NCBI GenBank assembly: GCA_001972305.1
Contig: BDDD01000999.1
Location: forward strand, 262,741 to 326,740
Direction: 5' to 3'
From: Cephalotus follicularis
Lineage: Eukaryota; Streptophyta; Magnoliopsida; Oxalidales; Cephalotaceae
Length of the DNA: 64,000 bases
Shown piece by piece: positions 10,756 through 21,063 of this stretch. The notes under the pieces were generated by a model that saw only the letters and a program-made list of their open reading frames with translations, had not been told where the DNA came from and did not search any database. Within the stretch, counting starts at the first letter, position 1; each line of letters starts with the position of its first letter. The position numbers and the translations under genes are program-made.

Positions 10756-12097
10756 ATGGCCGAAGAGCTAGAGAAAAATCAAACTGTGCTAGTAGACTAC
10801 CTGGACAGGCCTACCATCTCTGAAGCAGATGTGATGGACATAGATGTACCACAGGAGCCAAACTGGATGACTCCCTTTATCAATTGGCTGAGGAATGGAA
10901 TCCTACCCGAGGACCCCGTGGAGGCGAGGAAGCTGGTCTACAGAGCAAACAGATTCCAATTCCGAGATGGGATCCTCTACAAAAGATCTTTCTCTTTTCC
11001 TTGGCTAAGATGTATGACCCCCTTAAAGGTCGATTATGCTCTGAGGGAGGTCCACGAAGGAATTTGTGGCAACCACACTGGGGGTAGAACATTATCTCAT
11101 AAGCTATTGAGACAAGGATACTACTGGCTGACTATGCATCAAGATGCTATGACTTGGTGAGGAAGTGTGACAAGTGTCAGAAGAACGCAAACATAAGCAG
11201 AAGACCTTCTCAACCTCTGATGTCTATCACGGCCCCATGGCCCTTTGCATAATGGGGAATGGACTTCGTCGGACCATTACCCATGGCGACAGGCCAGAGG
11301 AAGTTTCTCATTGTTGCAGCAGACTACTTTACCAAGTGGGTGGAAGCAGAACCTCTAGCCACAATTATAAAGAAGAACACAGAGAGCTTCGTATGGAAGT
11401 CAATCATCTGTAGATTCGGAGTCCCGAGGACAATTGTCACAGACAACGGTAAACAGTTTGATTGCCAAGCCTTCCGTGACTTTTGCAAAGAGTGGAGGAT
11501 AGAGCATAGGCTTGCCTCAGTAGCCTACCCCCAAAGTAATGGTCAAGATGAGGTGATCAACAGAGAAATCATCTCGGGCTTGAAGAAGCGCCTAGAAGAT
11601 AGCAAAGGAAGATGGACAGAGGAGCTACCAAGCGTGCTATGGGCATACAAAACAACTCCTCGGACTACAACCGGTGAATCCCCATACAGTCTATGTTTCG
11701 GGGCAAAGGCTATGATACCAGTGGAGATTGGAGTACAATGACCAAGAGTTGTACATTTCACTGAAGACAACAATGAAGAAGGTCTCAGATGCATCCTCGA
11801 CCTAGTGGAAGAATTAAGAGATAAGGCTGCGATCAGATTTGCAGCCTACCAGCAGAGGGTGAGCCGCTACTATAACAAAATGGTAAGCCCCAGACCACTA
11901 AGACAAGGAGATCTAGTCCTACGCAACTCAGCTATTGTAGACCCAACCGGTACCAGAGGAAAACTAGCCCCTACCTGGGAGGGGCCATACAAAATCAAAA
12001 TAGTCCTTCGCCAGGAACATTCAAACTTGAAACTTTGGGGGGTAGGGAGATTGCCAGAGCTTGGAATGCTGAGCATCTGAGGAAGTACTATCAATGA
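10756..12097 (+). pseudogene. Integrase (inner Tat element), broken at several places
   Basis: The first piece (10756-11160) has the N-terminal His motif (EVHEGICGNHTGGR). One extra base near 11146 shifts the frame just before the Cys pair CDKC. The core resumes at about 11170, with a TAA near 11249 where the outer element has Gln. It then runs 11259-11741 with WGMDFVGPLP, TDNGKQF and NGQDEVINR supplying the D, D and E positions. A TGA at 11739 and a base change near 12010 break the C-terminal part. By comparison with the outer element, coding ends at about 12097. Family role is cDNA integration; this copy is inactive. Confidence 0.88.
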
Positions 12098-13115
12098 TTG
12101 TAAGTTGTACAAATTCAGATATCAATGAAACAGAATTTTTCAAAACTTGTGTTAGATATCATAGTTTCAAGCTTGCAAGGGACCGGAGGTCCAATGTTCA
12201 TGTCTTCAAACCTCTGAACAGCCATCGATCAACTCCCTGAGTCTTTACTTCAAACACATCTGACCGCGCTCCCAAGGGGGCATTCAGAGTACAGCCTGAC
12301 ACCAGTCCAGTGCTTTCTAAGTTGTCTTACAAAGACTAGCCCCTAAAAGAAAGCAAACACATGTCGAGGTCTCGAACAGACTGAAGTAACAAACATCCGA
12401 GAAGACACTCAGGGATAAGGACATACAAAAGACTCCTTTCGAGGAGCACATAAAAGCCTTATTCCGAGGAGCACCCTAAAGACTCCCTCCGAGGAGCATC
12501 TATATACTTAACAACTAAGACTCCTTCTGAGGAGCACTCAAAAGACTTCTAAGGAAGCACTAAGACTCCCCCGGGAGCAAATACTGGTTGGCAATACCAT
12601 AGGAACTTGACTAACCAGACCTAAAATCGTGACTTGAAAGGCGAATCCATGGGAACTCGCAATGATCAAGCTCGTCGGACTAAGCACTTTAATACAAGTG
12701 TCCCTATGTGGACTGCAGGCTCAGCCGACCTATCCTAAAACCTAATGGGTCAGACGATGCTCTGCTCAGCAAACCCATAGGAACCTGTCCGAGCAGACCA
12801 AGAACTTAGTTTATGAATACAACAAAACTCACGAAGATTAAGTTACGGTTACTTAAGCACTTTTGAAATGAAGTGTCCTACGAGGACTATTAAGCTTAAG
12901 TGTTCTCTTCTTCAAGAAGTTAGTAACTTGGGCAGAGTTAGAATTCCTAAGGGAATTATTAACATATACATACATGCAGAGCTCAAGCACACAATGCAAA
13001 AAGTTAATTAAAGGCAAAATCCGAGAATACAAAAAGTCTTTCTTTATTTATAGGTCAAAGGAACTACAAGTTCATCAAAAATTGAAGACTATTACAAGAC
13101 TAAAGCAAATAAAAA
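12098..13115 (+). other. Spacer with GAGGAGCA hairpin repeats; 3' region of the antisense gene
   Basis: No gene is visible. Between about 12425 and 12590 a motif of the form gactccytYcgaggagcayntaaa is repeated imperfectly at least five times, each able to fold as a CTCC/GGAG hairpin. Phrases shared with 5214-5281 identify it as the same spacer as in the outer element. The far end contains the polyadenylation signal of the antisense gene at 13043-13048. Confidence 0.65.
13043..13048 (-). terminator. AATAAA polyadenylation signal of the antisense gene
   Basis: The plus strand reads TTTATT, giving AATAAA on the minus strand about 70 bases after the antisense stop codon (13116-13118). The second antisense gene has the same signal at 17283-17288, about 100 bases after its stop. 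Confidence 0.6.
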
Positions 13116-15500
13116 CTAGGACTCAGGAGGATCTTTGTGCTCGGGCAGAGGAGAGAAGAAGGCTTCGGTGGAAGGAAGAGGAGGAACTTCGAGCCCAGAG
13201 GAAGGGTCCACAGGAGTCGATGTAGAAGGAACGACGGAAGAGTCCAAAGTAGGATCCGCAGGAAGGATAACCAAGTCTGGCGAACCGGTTATCGTCAGCT
13301 CGTCTACCATGGCAGACGAGACCCCCTCCTCCAATTCGAGACGGAGCTTCTCTTCCTCCGCATCAATTCCCTCTGGATAGAAGTCAAATGTTTTGGCCGA
13401 GGGATCATATACTACTCCATCTAGAGGAACGTTGGGACGAAGGGAGGAAATCCAGTTCCTGCAGGCATAGAAGCCCCGACGGAAGTACTCGGCCGCCTCC
13501 TCAAACACCGCCTCCTCAAACTCATCCGAGGCCTTGAACTCCTCCACGGAGGATCTCATCAGCTCCTTGAACTCATCCGAGGATTTGAAGTCTGTCACGG
13601 CTCTGTTCCATTCCCTCCTCAGCTGTTCCTCATCCTTCCTCTACTGGAGTTCAAGTTTCGCCTCCAGGTCAAGGCACTTCTTCCTGGTGTGATCCAGCTT
13701 TGCCTCCAGCACCTTCCTCCCAGCCCTCTCTTCTTCTAAATCTTCAATTACTTGCTTCTTCTCCTCAACCAAGGACTCCTGAACCTTGAGAACTTCATTC
13801 AGTTGAGCTTGGGCGGAGCGGGCAGTCTCCTCCAGTGTTGCCATGCTCGCCCTCAGCTCCCTGTCCCTGGCCACAACGGCAGAGAAGTTGTCGACCAGTA
13901 ATTGAGTGTTGTTCAGAGCCTATCAGAGGAGCATATATGTCGGTTAGTGAGAAGAGAAAAGACGTAAGAAAAATTGAGGTAGCAGAGGAAGAAGATATGT
14001 ACCCTTAGGTTGCTTCGGAGGCAATGGGTTACCAACTGCTCGTTGGACCATTTCTCCCTCGCCTCCATCTCCAAGGGAAAGAAGACCAGACGACTGGCCG
14101 CCTGAGGAACCCCAGGAGCATTCAGGTGTAGTTTGGAGCAGTCCATGTCCTCAAAGTCATTGAGCAAGTCCTCTGCCTCCCGAGTTGGAGGTATGATGAT
14201 TGGATCTTGAGAACTCGCTCCGAGGGCAGCGACATCCTCGACCTCCTTCCCCTTCCTGATCTTCTTCATCATAGGAATGTGCTCGTCAGCGGGGGAGGTC
14301 TCGACTGCAGTCCTCTTGCCTGCCTCTCTCCTATTCTCGGCAGCAGCAGCAGGAGCCCTAACGGGTGGAGGAGTCTTGGCCCGCAGCCTGGATCCCTCAG
14401 TCGCGATGCTTTTCCCCTTCGTTTTTGACCCACCTGCCGTGGGGGCCTTCCTCTTGTCAGTAGCCTTCAGGATTGCAGAGAAGTCACGGCGAGGAGCCAT
14501 TGCTGAAAGGAAACATAAAGAATAAGGTCAGAGATTCAAAATATAAGAAAAATGAGAATAATACTAAACTAAGCAATAGAGGAGAAAAAGGCTTTATACA
14601 GCTTTCCTCTGACACTGGGGGCATAGGACTATCTTGACCTCCCTCTCCCCCCGAGATATCCTTCTCAGCTTCGTCCAAGTGGGATCCTTGGCCGAGGACC
14701 ACGCTCAGCCCCGCCTGGAGTAGACGATCCTCACGAACAGTGGAATTCACCTCCTCTGGCTCAAGGGCCAGAAGCTTATTGAAGCTTATCTTCTCAGCCG
14801 AGGTCAGGCGGGACCTCTTTTTCAGAAACGTCGTGTCCAGAGAATCGTACCAAGGAGAGGGAGTGAACCCTTCGAAGTCCTTTATTAAGAAATACCTCCT
14901 CCTCCAGTTTTTGATGGACTTGGTAGGGTTGAGGATGAGCTTTTTTACGCCAGAGCGGGACTTGAAAAAGTACCCACTCTTCTTGGGCGTAGCCGAGAGG
15001 ACGTGGAACTCTTTGAAAAGGTTCACTATCACGTCCACCTCTGACTCAATACATTTGACGAGGAAGCCGATTATGAAGCTCCAAGACTGAGGTTGAAGGA
15101 GTGAAGGATGGAGACTAAAGTTTTCTAAGACCGAGATGGCAAAGGAGGGAATTGGAACCCCCAAACCATGAGAGAGTGCCCCTTCGAAGATCACAAAAAG
15201 ACCTTCTCTGCTCATGGTAACCATCTGAGGATCCGAGGGAAGACAGTACATTAGCCCACGGGGAAAGTTATACTTCTCAGAGAGTTTTTTCACCTCAACA
15301 CGGCTAAGGGTGCTCGCCCCGAAACAATTCTCAGAAGGCGGGGGTTTAGCCCCGGCGGTAGGAGCAACAGGGTCACCCACCGCAGCCCCTAGGCTACCTT
15401 CAACACCAAGTGGTCTCTCGGCAGTGGGAACCACCATGGCCAAGGGCTCGACTACTAAGGGAGAAGAAGAAGACCCACTGGACTGTTCTTGACTAGCCAT
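13116..15500 (-). pseudogene. Antisense spliced gene of the inner Tat element (Transposase_28-like domain plus coiled coil), one nonsense codon
   Basis: Not part of gag-pol. The ATG is at 15500 (MASQEQSSGSSSS). I predict exons 15500-14600, 14502-14003 and 13919-13116, with introns of 97 and 83 nt whose borders are GT..AG. Exon lengths (901, 500, 804) sum to 735 codons including the stop, and both junctions keep frame. Residues about 60-230 resemble the 'putative gypsy type transposon' family (Pfam Transposase_28): GLFVIFEGALSHGLGVPIP, LLQPQSWSFIIGF and SGYFFKSR. The middle is Lys/Pro-rich with likely nuclear basic runs, and residues about 470-600 form a Glu/Leu/Lys coiled coil. A TAG at 13643-13641 (codon 560, probably from CAG) is the only interruption. 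Function is unknown; reported antisense ORFs of Tat elements are the closest precedent. A homologue lies at 20090-17389. Confidence 0.8.
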
Positions 15501-16116
15501 TAGCTTAAGACGAAGAAGAAGAAACTGCCAAAGAAATCTTAGAACGACCTAGAGCGGCAAGAAGATGATGGAAACTTACCAAAAATTTTGATGAAAAGTG
15601 ATGAAAAAGGGTTCTGAAGGCACAACGAACTTGGAAAGCTCTCAACGATGATATGAATACTGGAGATTGAAGGAGCGAAAGGTTTGCTTTGAGAAAAATA
15701 TAACCTTTTATAGACTTGTAGCTCGATCTTGGCCCTCCACCTCACACAGATCCAACGGCTGAGGAACGAACCGTCAAATCAAACGCGGGAGACGAAGAGA
15801 CAGGGGCGGGAAACGCTCGGTTAATTCCACGTGTAAATCGTGTTCAATACGTGACTTAAATGCAATGATTTGGGCTCGCGACACGAGGCCCGTTAGCAGA
15901 GATAGATATAGACAAGAGGGCAAGCTTCGATCCTCTACTAAGGCAGACTTAGTTTTATGTCAGAGGATCATCAAAAGCAATACCTTCAACCTCGGCTCAC
16001 TCGCACATGGGAAAGCTAGTATGAAGCTTTGCAGAGGAGTCTGGCTTGAGCCACGGCTCTCAACTCTGATCCTCCTCCTCTGACCAAGGTCAGAGAAGAA
16101 GGACCAGGGGGGCATA
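15501..16116 (-). promoter_or_regulatory. Upstream region of the antisense gene, with TATA box at 15706-15712
   Basis: On the minus strand CTATAAAAGG lies about 206 bases upstream of the antisense ATG. No other gene is visible in the 600 bases between that ATG and the 3' LTR. The outer copy has a TATA-like box in a similar place (20254-20261). This suggests its own promoter firing away from the 3' LTR. Confidence 0.6.
16092..16112 (+). other. Polypurine tract of the inner Tat element
   Basis: AGAGAAGAAGGACCAGGGGGG ends four bases before the 3' LTR and contains only two pyrimidines. It is the expected plus-strand primer. The outer element has the related tract AGAGAAGTAGGACCATGGGG at about 21036-21059. 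Confidence 0.85.
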
Positions 16117-17034
16117 TGATATGGGGAAAATCTATTTATATTAAGAAGGACACGTGTCCTCCTCGGATGAAGCCATGTGTCTAGAGGGTTCTTTTTGAAG
16201 CTCACATGGACGTGGGTCAGAGGAGGCTTAGTAAGGCGAGTCAGAGAAGCAAGCGAGCAGACCCTCGCCAGACACCAGAGCCGAGGAGTGATAACTTGAC
16301 CAAGAGCGCCCCACATGACATCCGCGCCGAGGACTTCCTAGGCCCGGGAGCTCTCTTCGGGTACAGGGCAGAAGCCGTCCCTCAAAGCACCGGTGCCGAG
16401 GACCTCCTCCTCAGTATTATAGTAATTAACCCAGTGTCCCAAGCACAAATTCCAGACATTGAAGACCCTGCAGCGAAAGAGAAGCAAGAGGCTCATTACC
16501 TTGGCAGCAGTAACACAATTCTCCTCCTCGGCAGCCCTATTGCAGAGGACCTACTCTTTATCTACGGAATGAGGCCTTAAAATCAGCCCACTTATCAGGG
16601 ATTCGCCTTCATCCAAATAAGGAAGTTGATATATAATAAACTACCTACAAGGAAAGTGGCTACACATCAGGCGGAGATCAAGGGAAATGACCGAGATCCT
16701 CGGCATTTCCTCAGGGGATACATATCAGCCCCTCAACATACGCTCAGACAGTTAGGCTCCTACCCTATAAATACTAGCTCAATAGTCCGAACAAAGGTCA
16801 ACCATTTTTACTCTGAAAAGAACCTAATTTTCTCTATGCAAAGGCCTAATTTGAGCGTCGGAGTGTCCCCGGGAGAACATCCTCCTAAGACTTCAACGTG
16901 TTTGCTCTTCTGTGCAGGGAAAACATTCGCAGCTTCCTTCAACCTTCATCTCAGAGCATTGACACAGCGTTTCCCTAAACAAATCAAACCCTTACACGTG
17001 GGGTACTGTTGAGGGAAGGATTTCTGTATCAACA
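16117..17034 (+). repeat. 3' LTR of the inner Tat element
   Basis: It starts TGATATGGGG and ends TGTATCAACA, and is about 94 percent identical to 5501-6420 by eye. The TATA box is at 16766-16772. It is directly followed by ATACT (17035-17039), the right copy of the target duplication. Confidence 0.96.
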
Positions 17035-17039
17035 ATACT
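17035..17039. repeat. Target-site duplication ATACT, right copy (inner Tat element)
   Basis: It matches 5496-5500. From 17040 the sequence is again that of the outer element. Confidence 0.93.
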
Positions 17040-17388
17040 ATTTACACTTTATTGTCCTAAGAGGACTACAAAACTTAAATGATCAAGTTTATCAAGTTAG
17101 AGGATTGTCATTTTGTTTACGCTCGATTGTCCTAAGGGGACAGTGCAGGCCCGGGAAGGGCTCAAGCGCAGCACACAATGCAGGCAGAGTCCGGGGTCAT
17201 GGAGTACGGTGCTTCCTAAGTACTTCGTGAATTGTTAAGCAAAATAAATAAAATGGACAAGCTAGATATAAAAACGCTTCACTTTATTGATAACTCAAAA
17301 GATTACAGTGCTACGAAAAGAGAAAGTTACAAGGCAAAACTAAAAACAAAAAATCTATCCTAGGCCTCGTCCCCCGAGGGGATCTCTA
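17040..17388 (+). other. Outer-element spacer after the nested insertion; polyA signal of the second antisense gene
   Basis: This continues the sequence broken at 5500 (gtcctaagrggact words as at 5446-5463). It has no coding content. TTTATT at 17283-17288 reads AATAAA on the minus strand, about 100 bases beyond the antisense stop. Confidence 0.65.
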
Positions 17389-20090
17389 CTATCGACGGGG
17401 GGGAGGAGGAGCGTCCTCTTCCGTTGGGGGACGAGGAGGAGGGTCCTCAAGGCAGGGACCGGGAGAGGGAGCCGGATCATCCTCGGCCGTCCGCGCCGGG
17501 GTGGGCTCCTCAGCGATGACCCAGGAGAGAGGCTCGGCATCAAAGGCCCCTTGACTGCCGGCCTTAGCAGATGCGTTGAAGGGGACAAGGTCATGGCCGT
17601 TGGGCAACCAGCAGGGGTCATGAGCTTGACTCTGCTTCTCGTCAAAGGCTCTGAAGGCCTCGTCCTCGGCCTCTTCGACACCCTCCAAGATGAAGTCGTA
17701 CTCAGCCACGGAGGGACCGCAGACAAAGGAATCCAGCGGGAGGTCCGGAAAGCATTCGACCATGTTCCGACAGGTGTAGTACCCCCGACGAAAGTTGGCC
17801 GAGGACTTCTTCAAGACCTCGCGGTTGAAGTCCTCCGAAGCTTTGTAGAGCTCCACGGCCTGGTCCATGGCGTCTCAAAACTCTGCCGAAGCCTTGAAGT
17901 CCAAGACAGCCCTCTCCATAGCGGCCTTGACGCTGGCGTCGCCAAGCTCTTGGCACTTGTTTAGTTGGCTACCTAGAGCCTCCACCCTGCCTTCGAGCCC
18001 GGCTGCCCACTCCGCGATAGCAATCTTGAGCCCCCTCTCCCTCTAGGCCTCCTCCACGACTTCGTCCTTCTCTGCCATCAGCCTCTCCTGGGTGTTCAAC
18101 ACCTCATCCAACTGGGCACGGGCCGCGGCCAGAGACCTGCCCAGCTCGGCGTTTTCAGCCCCGAGCTGCTCGTTCAGGCTGGACTCCTGGTCTGTCTTCT
18201 CCATCAGGAGATGGGCGTTGACCATAGCCTATGAAAAAAAAAACACGTTAATACAGGTTTAGAAAAAGTTCAAAGTTCAAAAAAGGTGGAGAGGCAGTGT
18301 GCTCACCCGCTAGCAGCATTGGAAGAGGTTGGTCCAGAGCTGCCCGGTCGTCCACTCCTTCCTCAGCCCGGCCTCGTAGGGGAACATGCCTGCCCGGCCA
18401 AGCTTCGTAGAAACCCCCGGCGTCCTCAAGCAAACACCAGCCCGCCCGAGCTCCCCCAGGATATCCCTCACTTGCGCAAGCTCCGCAGCGGGGTAGGGAT
18501 GGTCGGGGTCACAGAGGCGCCTTTCAACGGTCTCATCCCCGGGGGCCTTCTCTTTCTCCGTCCGTTGCCTCTTCGAGGGACGCCCGAGCTCTGCGTCAGA
18601 TGTGGGCTCCCTGGCTGAGGCAGCTGGGACCTCTCTGACAGCTCCGGCCCCTTCAGCAGCCCAGCCTCAGCGGCGCGCTCCTCATCAGCGGCCCAGGCCT
18701 TCGCAGCCCTGGCCTCCCTCTCCTTTGCAGCCGCAACCGCCGCAACCCTAGCCTCCCTGGCTGCCGCCGCCCTTGCTTCCCATGCCTCCCTCTCCTCTTC
18801 ATCGCTGGCTGCCCTGGCCTCCTCATATATGGTTCGGGGCAGCTCATCCAGCCTGTCCTTGGCCTCGGCCTGCCTGGCCGCTCTCCTCTTCGCCGCCCTC
18901 CGCGACTTCTCCAGGGCCCTCTGCCTCCTCTCAGCATACCTCCTCTGCGTCCCAGGGTCTGCAGAGCGAGCCTGCTCGCGTCCGGCCCTGATCAGGTCCA
19001 TCGCAAAGTCCTGGCGTGCCATCTCTGCACAAACAAAGAAAGGAAGAGGCAGTTAGCGAAGCATTAAAAGTTAAAACACTAACTTAAGAAAGGAAGGTAG
19101 CCCTCAAGAAGGCTTAGTACGGCTCTCTCCCTACGAGGCCGCCTGGGAAGCTGCTCCACCAAGGCCATCCTGGTCCCCCTCTCTCCGGACCTCAGTTGGC
19201 ACCTCCTCAGCTTCTAGCTCTAGCCTGGCTCTACGGCTGATAGACATGCTCATCCCGTGCCGTCGCTAGCGGTCCTCGGACACCACCTTCAGAACATCCT
19301 CTGGCTCAAGGGCCGAGAGCCTCCTTAGGTTCGCCGTCTCTTCCCTGGTCAGGAAAGACCTCTGGTTCAATAGTCCGGTATCCAATGTGTCTGTCCAGGG
19401 GCAGGGGACAAAGCCGGGAAGGTTCCTGACCAAGAAGTACTTCTCCCTCCAATGCTTGACCGTCTTGGTGTTCTCCTCCAACAGCCTAGAGCAACCCATG
19501 CGTGATTTGAAGTAGAAGCCCCGCTTCTTAGGAGAGGAGACCAGCATATGGAACTCTTTGAACAGTCCTAGGGTGGGCACTGCGTTCGCCTTGAGGCAGC
19601 GCACGATGAACCCGAAGATAAACCCCTAGGACTGAGCTTGCAGCACTGAAGGGTGGACCCGGTAGTGCCCGAGGATGGTGACGGCGAGCGGCGGCAGAGG
19701 GAGCCTTAGCCCGTGCTCCAAAGCATCTTGGAACACCACAAAAAGCCCGAGCTGGCTCATTATGGCTGACCGGGGGTCAGCTGGGATCTCCAGATCCAGA
19801 CCACCAGGAATGGCGTATTCCTTGACTAGTTGCGCCATTTTGTGTGGGCACATGGTGGTCTCTTTAAAGTCAGCCCTGAAGACCTGGACCCCGGCCCCCG
19901 TGGCCTCGACGTTGGGGTTCCCAGCGGCGGAGGCCTCCATTTCCACCTCCATGTCGAGGGGATGAACAACGACTATTACCCCCGTGGACGCACGGGCGAC
20001 CGCTTCAGGGCCCCTGACGAATCTCTTGGTTTGCTTCGTTCTTGCCATAGGGTTGCCAAAGAGAGAGGACGAGGAAGACGAGGTGGTCAT
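17389..20090 (-). pseudogene. Antisense spliced gene of the outer Tat element, decayed copy
   Basis: Homologue of the gene at 15500-13116 with the same layout. ATG at 20090 (MTTSSSSSSLF). The Transposase_28-like domain is at 19870-19270 (GLFVVFQDALEHGLRLPLP, then SSPKKRGFYFKSR). A TAG near 19634 stands where the inner copy has Trp, and another TAG follows SEDR near 19267. The second exon begins near 19025 after a TTTGTGCAG acceptor and is much more Ala/Arg/Glu-rich (RRAAKRRAARQAEAKDR). The third begins near 18230 after TTTTTTTTTTCATAG and carries the coiled coil (LGAENAELGRSLAAARAQLD). The C-terminal block (FRRGYYTCRN) matches FRRGFYACRN of the other copy. It is GC-rich and broken, so inactive as read. 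Confidence 0.78.
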
Positions 20091-20102
20091 GGGCGGTTTT
20101 GA

Positions 20103-20539
20103 ACAGGGAAATGGGTGAACGGAACTAGGCTCACCTGTGTTCTTAAGCGAAGGAGAAGACGAAGGTTGAAGGTACTGAAAGCAAAGAGTTTGTGATATTT
20201 GTTGCTCTTAGGGTTTGAGAATGCGTAAAGAGGACCCCTCAGAAAGGAAGGGGTATTTAAAGACTCCCAGGACGAATCTGGACCGTAGATCCTATGGACT
20301 ATCAAGGGTGGAGATCCCCCTGTCAGTTCAGGAACAGTTAACGAAGGGTCATGCACGGGCATTGAAACGCCAAGCCTTTAAGTCTCGAAGGGACATGCGC
20401 GGACATCGAATCGTCAGGCATTTAAAATTCAAAATTTACGACGTAATGATGAGTATTAATTGAGTATTAAGTGAGGGGGCGTGGCTCGAGGCGACACTTG
20501 TCGCACCCTACCTTGCTGACAGTTGGCGTGGTTTGTAAG
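20103..20539 (-). promoter_or_regulatory. Upstream region of the outer antisense gene, TATA-like box at 20254-20261
   Basis: TATTTAAA on the plus strand reads TTTAAATA on the minus strand, about 165 bases upstream of the antisense ATG. No gene is seen up to the tandem repeat at 20540. The position parallels the TATA box at 15706-15712. Confidence 0.5.
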
Positions 20540-20970
20540 GCTCCACAAGCCGGCCCAGGAGGAGCCCTCCGCTCCGCCTCTTCCCTTCCCCTTGTTAGCC
20601 TAGGGAGGCTCCACACACCGGCCTAGGAGGGGTCCTCAACTCTGCCTCTTCCCTTTCCCTGGTCGACCCAGGAAGGCTCCACACGCCGGCCCAGGAGGGG
20701 TCCTCAGCTCTGCCTCTTCCCTTCCCCTGGTCGGCCCTGGAAGGCTCCACACGCCGGCCTAGGAGGGGTTCTCAGCTCTGCCTCTTCCCTTCCCCTGGTC
20801 GACCCAGGAAGGCTCCACACGCCGGCCCAGGAGGGGTCCTCAACTCTGCCTCTTCCCTTCCCTTGGTCAGCCCTGGAAGGCTCCACACGCCGACCCAGGA
20901 GGGGTCCTTAGCTCTGCCTCTTCCCTTCCCCTGGTCAGCCCAGGAAGGTTCCGTAAGCCGATCCAGGGGA
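20540..20970 (+). repeat. 68-bp tandem repeat array, about 6.4 units
   Basis: Units begin (gctccaca) at 20540, 20608, 20676, 20744, 20812 and 20880, with a partial unit at 20948. The spacing is exactly 68 bp throughout. Each unit has a core near CCGGCCCAGGAGGGGTCCTC followed by a pyrimidine run (CTCTGCCTCTTCCC) and TGGTCGRCCC. It lies between the antisense promoter and the 3' LTR. Such arrays next to the 3' LTR are known in Tat/Ogre-type elements. I saw no equivalent array in the inner element. Confidence 0.95.
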
Positions 20971-21035
20971 GGTCTTTCCCCAGAGTACTGTCCGGGCTCC
21001 GGTTTTTAACTCTGCTCCCCCTCATCTGCCAAGGC

Positions 21036-21059
21036 TAGAGAAGTAGGACCATGGGGGGG
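21036..21059 (+). other. Polypurine tract of the outer Tat element
   Basis: An AGAGAAGTAGGACCATGGGG-type purine run ends just before the TG of the 3' LTR at 21064. It resembles the inner element's tract. Confidence 0.8.
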
Positions 21060-21063
21060 TATA

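Larger units (their letters stand above)
5501..17034 (+). mobile_element. Inner, structurally complete Tat-type LTR retrotransposon
   Basis: Complete element of 11534 bp: 5' LTR 5501-6420, primer-binding site 6423-6438, gag-pol 6465-12097, spacer, antisense gene 15500-13116, polypurine tract 16092-16112, 3' LTR 16117-17034, with ATACT on both sides. By eye the LTRs differ at about 56 of about 920 positions, mostly transitions, so raw identity is close to 94 percent. The gag and pol frames contain stops and frameshifts, so the copy is not autonomous, though far better preserved than its host element. Confidence 0.95.

Noticed and set aside
20540..20970. CRISPR-like regular repeats
   Set aside because: The repeats are contiguous 68-bp units with no unique spacers, in a plant retrotransposon.
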